DNA from: RGIG3701 sp964438515
GTDB lineage: Bacteria; Planctomycetota; Planctomycetia; Pirellulales; Thermoguttaceae
Length of the DNA: 64,000 nt
Assembly: GCA_964438515.1 (NCBI GenBank)
Contig: CAYTLK010000009.1
Span: 7,149-71,148 of the forward strand
Reading direction: 5' to 3'
Part shown: positions 52,152-60,839 of the stretch, piece by piece
How positions within the stretch are numbered: the stretch's first letter is position 1
Layout: every line of letters starts with the position of its first letter
Program-made: the position numbers and the translations under genes
The notes under the pieces: generated by a model
Told to the model about the DNA's origin: nothing
The model's database searches: none
Seen by the model: the letters and a program-made list of their open reading frames with translations, nothing else

Positions 52152-54707
52152 TTAAAATTTCCACTCATACACGCCGCCGGCCCAGTTTTTTTGGGACTGA
52201 ATCTCCACACGCAGAGCCGTCGTTTTTACCGAATCAAACGTCGTCGTGTTGAACTTGAAAAACTCCACCCCAAACCCGCTCGGATTCGTCACAGGTTTCC
52301 AGTTTCCTTCGGCGTCCAAATACAGCAGTTTCCACGACTCCGGAACCCGGCACGCACCGTAATCGCGGTCATCAAACCAGAAAATCTGTACCTGCGAAAC
52401 GTTCACCGCCGCCGGAAAATGATACTCCATCCACAAACTCGCCCCCAGTTGCGGCCACCAGTGCATCCTCGGAAAATTCCGGTCTTTCACGTCGGTCGGA
52501 ACCCGTCCATCCTTCATATTTTCAGGATCTTTCACGAAATCCGGTACCACAATCTGCGTCAGTTCCAACGTCGAAATCGGACGCACCGCTTCGGGGGTTC
52601 GAGCGAGCCACACCGCCATCTGCCGCGCCTCCCGATGCGCCCACGCATAATACGGAATCGCCCGGAACGTCACGGAACGCGACGCCAAATCTTCTGTTGA
52701 ACCCGCCGCAGAAGCGCCCTCCAACTGCGGGTTTTTCCGAAATTCGAGTGCCGTCCCCGTAAGCGTCAGAACACCGCCCACGAGTTCCGGCTCCCATTTT
52801 TCCTGAATTTCCGCATCGTCTGGAAGAAGCAGCGAGAAAAGCGACTTCGTATCCGCATCCTGCTGCTCGACGCAAAACACAATCGGACCGCGCTGCAGCG
52901 CCGTTTTTCCCCGATCCGCCTCCACTCGTTCGTCCGCCAGAACACGCTGAACCGTCATCGGAAAATCCAACGTCACCGTCTCGCCCGGCTTCCACGCACG
53001 CGTAAGCGTTACAAATCCGTCTTTGATTTCGGGTTTAGAAATCTGTTTTCCATCGACCGACACACTCCACGCCGTCGGTTTGAAGTTCAGAAAAGTGTAC
53101 AACTTTTCCGTTCCATCATCCGCCGCCGGAACTGCATCTCCGCACACCCAGCCGGGAACGCGGAATTTGAGGGTGTAAGTCCCTTCCGTCTGCGTCGTCA
53201 CCGCAATTTTTCCGTCCCAAGGATAGTTCGTTTTCTGTTCGAGCGTCACTTTGGCGGGCTGCTCGTTCACGCGCGCGTCGAGCGTCACTTTGGAATTCGT
53301 GTACAGATTTACGTACACAGAATCATTTTTAACGGCGTAAATGTAACCCGACATCGAGGCGAGAAAGCGGCAGAGATTGCTGGGACAGCAAGAGCAACCG
53401 AACCAGGGGCTTCGTTCCCGCCCGCCGGTCCGAACTTCGAGGACGTTCGGATAGAAAAAACGATTTCCTTCGAGATTGATTCCCGAAAGCGCCGCATTGT
53501 ACAGAATTTTCTCCAAAACGTCGTAATATTCGGCTTTTCCAGAATCGAGGAACATTCGGTGCGCCCAGAAAATCGCCGCGAGCTGCGCGCACGTTTCACA
53601 ATATGCGGTGTCGTTCGGCAAATCGTACGCCTCTCCGAACCTTTCGCCCTCAGGAACCGCACCGATTCCTCCGGTTACGTAGATTTTTCGAGCAATCACG
53701 TCGTTCCAAATGGTGTGAATCGCAGAATTATACGCTTTATCGCCGGTCAAAGCCGCCGCATCCGCCATTCCGGAATACATGTAACACGCACGCACCGCGT
53801 GTCCGACGGCTTCTTTCTGTTCGACGACGGGCAAATGGTCCTGATTGTACTTTCCGTAACACTTGAACGTTCGTCCTTCGTCCTTTCCGCGCAAATCAAG
53901 AAAGTGCTTCGCAGCGTCCAAATACTTCTTTTCGCCCGTCAAACGATAGAGTTTCGAAAGACCGATTTCAATTTCTTGGTGTCCCGGGGGCCAGTTCTGA
54001 AATTTTCCGTCTCCAAAAGTGTCGCAAATGAGATTCGCGGACTTCAGCGCCACGTCGAGCAAATTGCGTTTTCCTGTCGCAAGATAGTGCGCGTAGGCCG
54101 CCTCGTACAGATGACCGACGCAGTAAAGTTCGTGTCCTCCCGCACTCGTCCAGCGTTCCGGCCCGCCCGGCGGCATATACTGACCGTCCTTGTTTTCGGC
54201 CTTCTGATAAATTGTTCGACTTGTGTACAAATATCCGTCAGGTTCCTGAGCGGCCGCGATTTTCGCGATGAGATCGTCGAGATACGCGTCGAGTTTTTTG
54301 TCCTCCTGCAGCGCCAAAACATATGCGGCTCCCTCAATCACTTTGTACACGTCGGAATCATCGAAGAAAATCCCCTGAAATTTCCCCTCTTCCAACCCTC
54401 CTGCTTTCGCAAAGTTGCTGATTCGGCCGGTTTCCTCACACTTTTTGAACGAAAATGGAATCGTTTCCGTCCGCACAGCATCGATTCTCGGTTTCCAGAA
54501 TCCGTCCGGCACTTCGACCTGCGTGAAAGGAACGGGAGAAATATTGTACTCATGCGAGTCCGAAACTGCGGCGGGTTCGGCGGATTTTAAGGATTCGGAA
54601 GGATTGGAAGGTTCGGCGGGTTTTGCGGATTCGGCGTTCAAAACGTTTCCGACGCACAAAACGAGCGCGGCGCACATTCCCGCGCAGCACCAAAAGGATT
54701 TTTTCAT
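52152..54707 (-). CDS. Secreted GH127-family beta-L-arabinofuranosidase-like protein
   Basis: 851 residues with a signal peptide. The (alpha/alpha)6 domain starts at SPVPFTQVEVPDGFWKPRI near residue 55 and includes DSDVYKVIEGAAYVLA, HELYCVGHLYEAAYAHYLATGKRNLL and CETCAQLAAIFWAHRM. The family metal-site motif WFGCSCCPSNLCRFLASM lies near residue 435; its Cys residues and an upstream Glu form the zinc-bound active site. The C-terminal 150 residues form a discoidin-like beta domain (MEYHFPAAVNVSQVQIFWFDD). It may remove arabinose from plant polymers. It is co-oriented with DUF4838, separated by a hairpin repeat. The specificity is not proven. Confidence 0.88.
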   Translation of the reverse strand: MKKSFWCCAGMCAALVLCVGNVLNAESAKPAEPSNPSESLKSAEPAAVSDSHEYNISPVPFTQVEVPDGFWKPRIDAVRTETIPFSFKKCEETGRISNFAKAGGLEEGKFQGIFFDDSDVYKVIEGAAYVLALQEDKKLDAYLDDLIAKIAAAQEPDGYLYTSRTIYQKAENKDGQYMPPGGPERWTSAGGHELYCVGHLYEAAYAHYLATGKRNLLDVALKSANLICDTFGDGKFQNWPPGHQEIEIGLSKLYRLTGEKKYLDAAKHFLDLRGKDEGRTFKCYGKYNQDHLPVVEQKEAVGHAVRACYMYSGMADAAALTGDKAYNSAIHTIWNDVIARKIYVTGGIGAVPEGERFGEAYDLPNDTAYCETCAQLAAIFWAHRMFLDSGKAEYYDVLEKILYNAALSGINLEGNRFFYPNVLEVRTGGRERSPWFGCSCCPSNLCRFLASMSGYIYAVKNDSVYVNLYTNSKVTLDARVNEQPAKVTLEQKTNYPWDGKIAVTTQTEGTYTLKFRVPGWVCGDAVPAADDGTEKLYTFLNFKPTAWSVSVDGKQISKPEIKDGFVTLTRAWKPGETVTLDFPMTVQRVLADERVEADRGKTALQRGPIVFCVEQQDADTKSLFSLLLPDDAEIQEKWEPELVGGVLTLTGTALEFRKNPQLEGASAAGSTEDLASRSVTFRAIPYYAWAHREARQMAVWLARTPEAVRPISTLELTQIVVPDFVKDPENMKDGRVPTDVKDRNFPRMHWWPQLGASLWMEYHFPAAVNVSQVQIFWFDDRDYGACRVPESWKLLYLDAEGNWKPVTNPSGFGVEFFKFNTTTFDSVKTTALRVEIQSQKNWAGGVYEWKF

Positions 54708-55015
54708 GGAAGGACTCCTATAAAAAGAAAGAAAAATAACTCTGCGGACGTTTCACACTCGATACACGTTAATTTTTTTCATTTTACCGTATAAATTCCC
54801 GTGTTGAAATGACTTTCCCAAGGGCCGTCCGAAAGGAAAATTTCAAATGAAATACGTATACACTCCTTTTTACCCCTTCCAAGGGATTTTGTCAAGCAGG
54901 AGGAGAAATTTCTTTTAAAAAACCTTTAAAAAACCGACTGACGGAGTTTTGGGGCACATTTTTGAATATTTTGGATTATTTTTGGTTTATTTCTGTTTCG
55001 AAGGCTCTCAGCCCC
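54708..55015. other. Intergenic region, no gene seen
   Basis: Lies between the minus-strand GH127 gene and the csoR promoter. It is AT-rich; no ORF, clear promoter for GH127 or hairpin repeat was identified. Confidence 0.5.
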
Positions 55016-55044
55016 TTTACATACTATACAATGTATAGTATAAT
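55016..55044 (+). promoter_or_regulatory. csoR promoter with an internal operator palindrome
   Basis: TTTACA (55016-55021), 17-bp spacer, TATAAT (55039-55044). The spacer is filled by ACTATAC (55023-55029), AAT, GTATAGT (55033-55039), a perfect inverted repeat. A regulator bound here would block polymerase, so autorepression by CsoR is likely. Confidence 0.75.
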
Positions 55045-55097
55045 GCACCCATAAGAATAAAAATCAGGTTATTCATTCCAAAAGAAGGAGAATTGCA

Positions 55098-55373
55098 ATG
55101 AGTAAGTGCATCGATAATGAAAAAGTCCGCGTTCGGCTCAACAAAATTACAGGCCAGCTGAACGCCATCCAGAAAATGATTAACGAAGACGCTTCCTGCG
55201 AACAAATTCTTGTTCAAATTAATGCCGCAAAAGGCGCGCTGCACCGAGTCGGTTTAATCGTTCTGGAGGGACATTTGACGCACTGCGTCCGGGAAGGAAT
55301 TGAAAACGGAAACGCAGAAGAAACCTTAGAAAATTTTGCAGACGCTCTGGAACACTTCTCGCGAATGTCCTAG
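55098..55373 (+). CDS. csoR: CsoR-family metal-sensing repressor
   Basis: 91-residue all-helical repressor of the DUF156 family. The Cu(I)-sensing fingerprint of CsoR is Cys-His-Cys; here Cys34 (DASCEQILVQINAAKGAL), His59 and Cys63 (GHLTHC) match it and differ from the RcnR and FrmR pattern. The N-terminus VRVRLNKITGQLNAIQKMI is the DNA-contact helix. An AAGGAG site precedes the ATG. The P1B ATPase lies 97 bp downstream and is the likely target. Copper is the best guess for the ligand, though the ATPase motifs leave some doubt. Confidence 0.88.
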   Translation: MSKCIDNEKVRVRLNKITGQLNAIQKMINEDASCEQILVQINAAKGALHRVGLIVLEGHLTHCVREGIENGNAEETLENFADALEHFSRMS

Positions 55374-55413
55374 GATTTACACCCTGTTTGCGCCGATTTA
55401 ACTTTTTTCCCAA

Positions 55414-55434
55414 TATTATACCTATACATGTATA
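55414..55434 (+). promoter_or_regulatory. Possible second CsoR operator before the ATPase
   Basis: TATACATGTATA (55423-55434) is a perfect 12-bp palindrome related to the csoR operator arms. It follows a TATTAT that could be a -10 element. No good -35 is seen. Confidence 0.4.
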
Positions 55435-55470
55435 TGTATTTACGTGCCGCGTGTATAAAAGGAGCAAAAA

Positions 55471-57336
55471 ATGATTCAATCTATATTAAACTCATTTCGA
55501 AAGGTTCCGATGACCGTACTGTCGGGATTTTTCCTTTTAACAAGTCTGATTTTAATGCTCGCCGGGAAAGAAATTTTCTTCGATCCCGCATGGGGATGCA
55601 TCCTCATTTCCGGCACGCCGATGGCCGAGGATGCAGTAAAAAGGATTTTTTATCAAAAACGAATTTCTTCCGCATTCCTCGTTTCTGTCGCGATGGCCGC
55701 CTGCGTTGCAATCGGCGAGACTTTCGCAGCTGGTGAAGTCGCTTTCATCATGGCGCTCGGCGAGATTTTAGAAAACTTTTCGATTTCCCGAGCACGAAAA
55801 GGATTGAAGAAACTCGTTTCTCTCACCCCCACTCAAGGCCGACTCCTCAAAAGCGGTCCTGATTTTACAGAAAAAATGATGCCGGTTGAAGAAATTCAAT
55901 GCGGCGACATACTGCGCGTTTTACCGGGCGAAACGGTTCCCGTCGATGGAAAAATCGTTTCAGGAAATACATCCATTAATCAGTCTGTTTTAACGGGGGA
56001 GTCTCTTCCGGTAAACAAAGCGCCAGGCGACTCGGTTTTCAGCGGAACCATCAACGAATTTGGAACATTCGACTTTCAAGCTTCCAAAACTGGCGCAAAC
56101 TCCTCGCTTCAGCAACTGATTCGACTGGTGGAAAATGCCGAAAAGAAAAATGCACCCACTCAACGCATTGCAGACCGCTGGGCGGAATGGCTCGTACCTG
56201 CCGCGCTGATTCTTGCGGTTGCGGTCTATTTTGCCACATCCGACATAAGACGCAGCATCACTGTATTGGTTGTTTTTTGTCCTTGCGCCCTTGTTCTCGC
56301 AACCCCCACAAGCATCGCGGCGGCAATCGGACAGGCGGCGAAATTCGGAATCATTATTAAATCGGGCGAGGCGCTTGAAAAAATGGGGCAAATCAACTGT
56401 GCAGCATTCGACAAAACCGGCACGCTGACCTTCGGAAATCTCGTCGTTTCCGATGTTGTTCCCGCAAATGCAGGCGTCACACCGGACGAAGTGATTCGTT
56501 TGGCCGCCGCCGCAGAAATTCAATCCGAACATCCGATCGGAAAGTCCGTTGTAAAGTTTGCACAAGAAAAAGGAATCCTCATTCCAACAGGAGAAAGATT
56601 CCAGATGGTTCCAGGAAAAGGGATTTCGATTCATCTTGATGAAACAAAGGTTTTTTGCGGCACGGAGAAATGGCTGGCGGAAAATGGAGTTTTTCCGGAT
56701 GAGACTCTTGTTTCTGCACAAAAGCGGCTGACGTTGGAAGGGAAAGCGCTCGTCTTCGCGGCGGATACCCATACGGCTATAGGTATAATCGCCCTTTCGG
56801 ACACTTTGCGCCCCGGTGTGCAAGAAATGGTACGAAGTTTGCAGTCGTTAAACGTCGAAAGCATTCTGCTTACAGGCGACCATACTCAAACCGCGAGATA
56901 TTTTGCCGACCTTTCAGGAGTTCAAGAGGTTCATGCGGAACTTTTACCTTTTGAAAAATTCTCCTTCATTATAAAATTGCAGAAAGAAGGGAAAAAAGTT
57001 TGCATGATCGGTGATGGTGTCAACGACGCGCTCGCGCTGAAAACTGCGGACATTGGGGTTGCAATGGGTGTGATGGGAAGCGATTTGGCCGTCGAAGCGG
57101 CAGAGATCGCGCTGACGGATGATGATTTATCGAAGATTCCGTATTTGAAACGCCTTTCCAATGCGGTGATTCGCTGCATTCAGTTTAATATTACACTTTC
57201 GATGCTGATAAATGCCACAGCAATCATTATGGCGGTCAACAACTGGCTGAATCCGATTTCAGGCGCGCTCGTGCACAATCTCGGTTCCTTTTTGGTCGTG
57301 CTGAATGCGGCGCTTTTGTACGACAGAAAGCTGTAA
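55471..57336 (+). CDS. Heavy-metal P1B-type ATPase without N-terminal metal domain
   Basis: Membrane pump that exports a transition metal ion. 621 residues. The transport motif CPC (VVFCPCALVLATP) is near residue 270, the phosphorylation site DKTGT near 314, an HP motif EHPIG near 355, and GDGVNDALALK near 514. The actuator motif VLTGESLPVNK is near 175. The N-terminal HMA domain is absent. The last membrane helices (NITLSMLINATAI and ALVHNLGSFLVVLNAALL) do not show the MxxSS of copper ATPases, so the metal is uncertain. AAAAGGAG precedes the ATG. It is probably controlled by the upstream csoR. Confidence 0.88.
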   Translation: MIQSILNSFRKVPMTVLSGFFLLTSLILMLAGKEIFFDPAWGCILISGTPMAEDAVKRIFYQKRISSAFLVSVAMAACVAIGETFAAGEVAFIMALGEILENFSISRARKGLKKLVSLTPTQGRLLKSGPDFTEKMMPVEEIQCGDILRVLPGETVPVDGKIVSGNTSINQSVLTGESLPVNKAPGDSVFSGTINEFGTFDFQASKTGANSSLQQLIRLVENAEKKNAPTQRIADRWAEWLVPAALILAVAVYFATSDIRRSITVLVVFCPCALVLATPTSIAAAIGQAAKFGIIIKSGEALEKMGQINCAAFDKTGTLTFGNLVVSDVVPANAGVTPDEVIRLAAAAEIQSEHPIGKSVVKFAQEKGILIPTGERFQMVPGKGISIHLDETKVFCGTEKWLAENGVFPDETLVSAQKRLTLEGKALVFAADTHTAIGIIALSDTLRPGVQEMVRSLQSLNVESILLTGDHTQTARYFADLSGVQEVHAELLPFEKFSFIIKLQKEGKKVCMIGDGVNDALALKTADIGVAMGVMGSDLAVEAAEIALTDDDLSKIPYLKRLSNAVIRCIQFNITLSMLINATAIIMAVNNWLNPISGALVHNLGSFLVVLNAALLYDRKL

Positions 57337-57629
57337 CTCATTCCACCGAAATTTCAGGAAATCGTTACGAGTTTTTCGGTCTCAGTTTCACGCGCGATTC
57401 ACCCTAACGGGAGAATCTGGCTGCCCGTCAAGAATTAACAGTCGTGGGGAGAGGGGCTTTTTGCAAGCCGCCCCTCTCCCCAGCCCCCTCCCCCGGAAAA
57501 CTCCTAATATTAAAAACAGATTTTTCAAGCGGATTCGTATAGGAACGCATATACAAGATTTAAAAAGCGCAAGGCGCCGAGTGAAATCGACGCCTTGCAT
57601 GAAGGGGAACCCTCAGGAAAAACGGAGAA
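57337..57629. repeat. Convergent region with a long-stem hairpin
   Basis: TGGGGAGAGGGGC (57445-57457) pairs perfectly with GCCCCTCTCCCCA (57470-57482). Half of this unit also occurs near 27763. It lies between the convergent ATPase and RND genes and probably ends both transcripts. No gene is present. Confidence 0.75.
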
Positions 57630-60600
57630 TTATTCCGTCAGGCTGTCCCCCGTTACTGCAGATTCTGCATGGGTCTGAAGTTCCAGCTTCTGATTTGCTT
57701 CAGCTGCAAAATCACGTCGGACGGTGCATTCACGAATGCGCTGGCAGAGTGCGTAAAGCCCCGGAATAAGCGCAATTCCAAAAATCGTCGCAACAAGCAT
57801 TCCATAAAAGGTCGGAATACCAATCGCTCGCCGGCTCGCCGCGCCCGCGCCCGTTGCATATACAAGCGGAAGAACGCCGAGGATGAAGGACCAAGCGGTC
57901 ATCAACACCGCACGGAATCGCTGACGCGCACCCGAAAGAGCCGCATCGACGATACTCAAACCGTGTTCCTCATGTTCCACTTTGGAAAACTCCACCATCA
58001 AAATAGCGTTTTTACTCGCAAGTCCGATGAGCATTAAAAGCCCCAGCTGCGAGTAAATACTGAGGTCGTGATGCGTGAGATGCAGTCCGATAAACGCACC
58101 CAGTGTTGCAACCGTCACGGAAAGCATCACTGGAGCGGGAACGGTCCAGCTTTCATACTGCGCCACAAGGAACAAATATCCGAACACGACCGCCATCGCC
58201 AGCAAACTTCCGAGCTTTCCTTCGTTCATGCTTTCCTGAAGACTCATATCGGTCCAATTAATTTTGTACCTCGCGGGTTTCCCCGGTTCAGGCTGAATGC
58301 ATTCCGCATTCAGAATCTTCTTCATGAAGTCTCCGGAGCTCATCATCGTTCCAGGTTTCAGTTCTGCGTTGAAACTTGCGGACATGTACTGATTGAAACG
58401 CGCAATCACCTGCGGTCCCACTTCATAATGAACGGTTGCAACGCCCGTCACGGGCACCATTTCGCCGTCGGTGTTCTGAACGTACAGATTTTCAATGTCG
58501 TCGAGAATACTTCGCTCGCTCCGATTCGCCTGAATCTGCACCTTAAACGTGTATCCCTCAATATTGAAGTCGTTCACGTAATAGGCGGCCAGCTGACTCT
58601 GGAGCGTGGAAAAGATGGAGGAAATCGGAACATTCATCATTTCGGCTTTCTCACGGTCAATTTCGAGCCTCAACTGCGGCATGTCGGCGTTGAACATCGT
58701 CATTGCGAAGCTCGTGTCGGGCAGTCTCATCAGCTCTCCGCCCAAGATTTTTCCCTGCATGGACAGTTCTTCCGGCGACACATCTCCCACCGTGCTGAGC
58801 ATGAAAGACGCACCGCTTGTGGCCCCCAACCCGATGATGGCGGGGGGCATAAAACACATGATTCGAGCTTCCGGGATCTTCGACGCTTTGATCTGGAAAC
58901 GCTTCAGCACCTCTTCAATCTGCAGATCTTTCGTCGTTCGTTTATCCCATTTTTCAAGCTCAACGATGAGCATTCCCATGTTTTCGCCCTGCCCTCCCAG
59001 CATACTAAATCCGGTAATGGCCAGCGTACTTGAAACGCCCTTTTCTTTCAAAAAATCTTCGGCAATCGTATCCATGATACGCTGTGTTTCGGAGAGAGCG
59101 GACCCAGGTGCAAGCTCGATGTTACACATGATTGATCCTTTATCTTCGGTCGGAAGGAAGGATGAGGAGGTGTTGATAAAGAAGAAGTAGTTTCCCGCAA
59201 CGACACCCGCCAAAACCAGGACGGTCAAAATCACACGGCGAACCAGTACTCCGCTGAAGAAAAGGAACCCTGAGCGGAATTTATCGAGACCGAAATTGAA
59301 CGGAACAAAAATGACGTCCAGAATACTGTGCCGTTTTCTGTCGCTTTTCGCACGCAAAATCATCGTACAAAGCGCGGGACTGAGCGACAGCGCGTTCACA
59401 GCGGAAAGTACGAGCGCGATGCACATGGTGACGGCAAACTGCTGATAAATCACGCCGACCATACCGCCGTTGAAGCAAATCGGTACGTAAATCGCGAGTG
59501 TCACGAGCGTCGTTGCAATGACGGCTCCCGTAATCTGTCCCATACTTTTTCGAGTTGCTTCACGCGGAGAAAGTCCCGTTTCGATGTTCGTCATGACGCT
59601 TTCCGTTACGACGATTGCATCATCAACGAGCGACCCAATTACAAGAATCAAACCGAACATCGTGAGGACGTTGACGCTGTAACCAAACGCGAGAAGGAAG
59701 GGGAAAGTTCCAAGAAGCGACACAGGAATCGCGATTGCGGGAATGATCGTCGCGCGCCAGTCCTGAAGGAACAGGTACGTCACGCCAATCACGAGAATCA
59801 GCGCCACAAATAGTGTTGTCACGATTTCTTCGAGCGAAATCGTAATGTACTCGGTGGGGTTGTATGCCACATCGTATGTGATGCCCACCTTTTCAAACTC
59901 GGGACGAAGCCGTTCAATCGTCGACATTGCGCCGTTTACTGTGTCGAGCGCGTTTGCGCCGGTCGTACGATAAATCGCCACAGGAACGCATACATGACCG
60001 CTTCGTTTTCCACTCACTGTATACGACTCGGAATCCAGCTGAATCTCCGCCACGTGACTGAGTTTTACGATGTTTCCCAGTCCGTCGGAACGTACAATAA
60101 TATCGCCGAACTCTTCTTCCGTTTTAAGTCGGCCTTTCACGTTGATCTTATACTGCATAAGGTCGTTGCTTGCTTCCACACCGACCGAACCGGCGGCAGC
60201 CTGAACGTTCTGTCCCAAAATCGCGGCAGAGACTTCCTTGGGAGAAACACCCATCGCGGACATTTTTGCCGGGTCGAGCCAAATACGCATACTGTAATAT
60301 TGGCATGCAAACATTTCTGCGTCACTGATTCCGTCCACACGCGCAATTTCGTCGAGAACGTTAATTTTAATATAGGAACAAAGGTCCCGAAGACTCATCG
60401 TGTCCGACTCAAACGAAAACACGGAAAGCATGTCTGAAGACTCCTTCTGAACCGTAATTCCTCGCTGTAACACCTCCTGCGGCAAAACGGGTTCCGCACG
60501 CGAGACGGCATTCTGAACGTTCACCTGCGAAATATCGGGGTCCACACCGTACTTAAAGTATACCGTCAAACTATACGTTCCCGCATTGTTCGACTGGGAC

Positions 60601-60839
60601 TCATAGTACAGCAAACCTTCCAGACCGTTCATCTGCGACTCAATCGGAGCCGCCACCGTGTCCGCAATATCAGTAGAACTTGCACCAGAATACGTTGCGG
60701 AAACCTGAACCTGAGTCGGTGCGACTTCCGGGTACTCGGCCACCGGAAGGTTCGGAATGGCGAGACATCCGGCCAAAATCATCACGAGGCTGATGACGAT
60801 CGCGAATTTTGGACGCTCAATAAAAATACCAGAAATCAT
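57630..60839 (-). CDS. RND efflux pump inner-membrane transporter (HAE-1/AcrB type)
   Basis: 1069 residues, typical for proton-driven multidrug exporters. The N-terminus FIERPKFAIVISLVMILAGCLAIPNLPVAEYPEVAPTQVQVSATY is the HAE-1 signature. Twelve membrane helices are expected in two halves; the central proton-relay motif is near TMFGLILVIGSLVDDAIVVTESVMTNIE (two Asp). The second half includes YSQLGLLMLIGLASKNAILMVEFSK near residue 960, typical of the family. It overlaps the upstream adaptor gene by four bases. An outer-membrane TolC-like partner is not in the window. Confidence 0.94.
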   Translation of the reverse strand: MISGIFIERPKFAIVISLVMILAGCLAIPNLPVAEYPEVAPTQVQVSATYSGASSTDIADTVAAPIESQMNGLEGLLYYESQSNNAGTYSLTVYFKYGVDPDISQVNVQNAVSRAEPVLPQEVLQRGITVQKESSDMLSVFSFESDTMSLRDLCSYIKINVLDEIARVDGISDAEMFACQYYSMRIWLDPAKMSAMGVSPKEVSAAILGQNVQAAAGSVGVEASNDLMQYKINVKGRLKTEEEFGDIIVRSDGLGNIVKLSHVAEIQLDSESYTVSGKRSGHVCVPVAIYRTTGANALDTVNGAMSTIERLRPEFEKVGITYDVAYNPTEYITISLEEIVTTLFVALILVIGVTYLFLQDWRATIIPAIAIPVSLLGTFPFLLAFGYSVNVLTMFGLILVIGSLVDDAIVVTESVMTNIETGLSPREATRKSMGQITGAVIATTLVTLAIYVPICFNGGMVGVIYQQFAVTMCIALVLSAVNALSLSPALCTMILRAKSDRKRHSILDVIFVPFNFGLDKFRSGFLFFSGVLVRRVILTVLVLAGVVAGNYFFFINTSSSFLPTEDKGSIMCNIELAPGSALSETQRIMDTIAEDFLKEKGVSSTLAITGFSMLGGQGENMGMLIVELEKWDKRTTKDLQIEEVLKRFQIKASKIPEARIMCFMPPAIIGLGATSGASFMLSTVGDVSPEELSMQGKILGGELMRLPDTSFAMTMFNADMPQLRLEIDREKAEMMNVPISSIFSTLQSQLAAYYVNDFNIEGYTFKVQIQANRSERSILDDIENLYVQNTDGEMVPVTGVATVHYEVGPQVIARFNQYMSASFNAELKPGTMMSSGDFMKKILNAECIQPEPGKPARYKINWTDMSLQESMNEGKLGSLLAMAVVFGYLFLVAQYESWTVPAPVMLSVTVATLGAFIGLHLTHHDLSIYSQLGLLMLIGLASKNAILMVEFSKVEHEEHGLSIVDAALSGARQRFRAVLMTAWSFILGVLPLVYATGAGAASRRAIGIPTFYGMLVATIFGIALIPGLYALCQRIRECTVRRDFAAEANQKLELQTHAESAVTGDSLTE

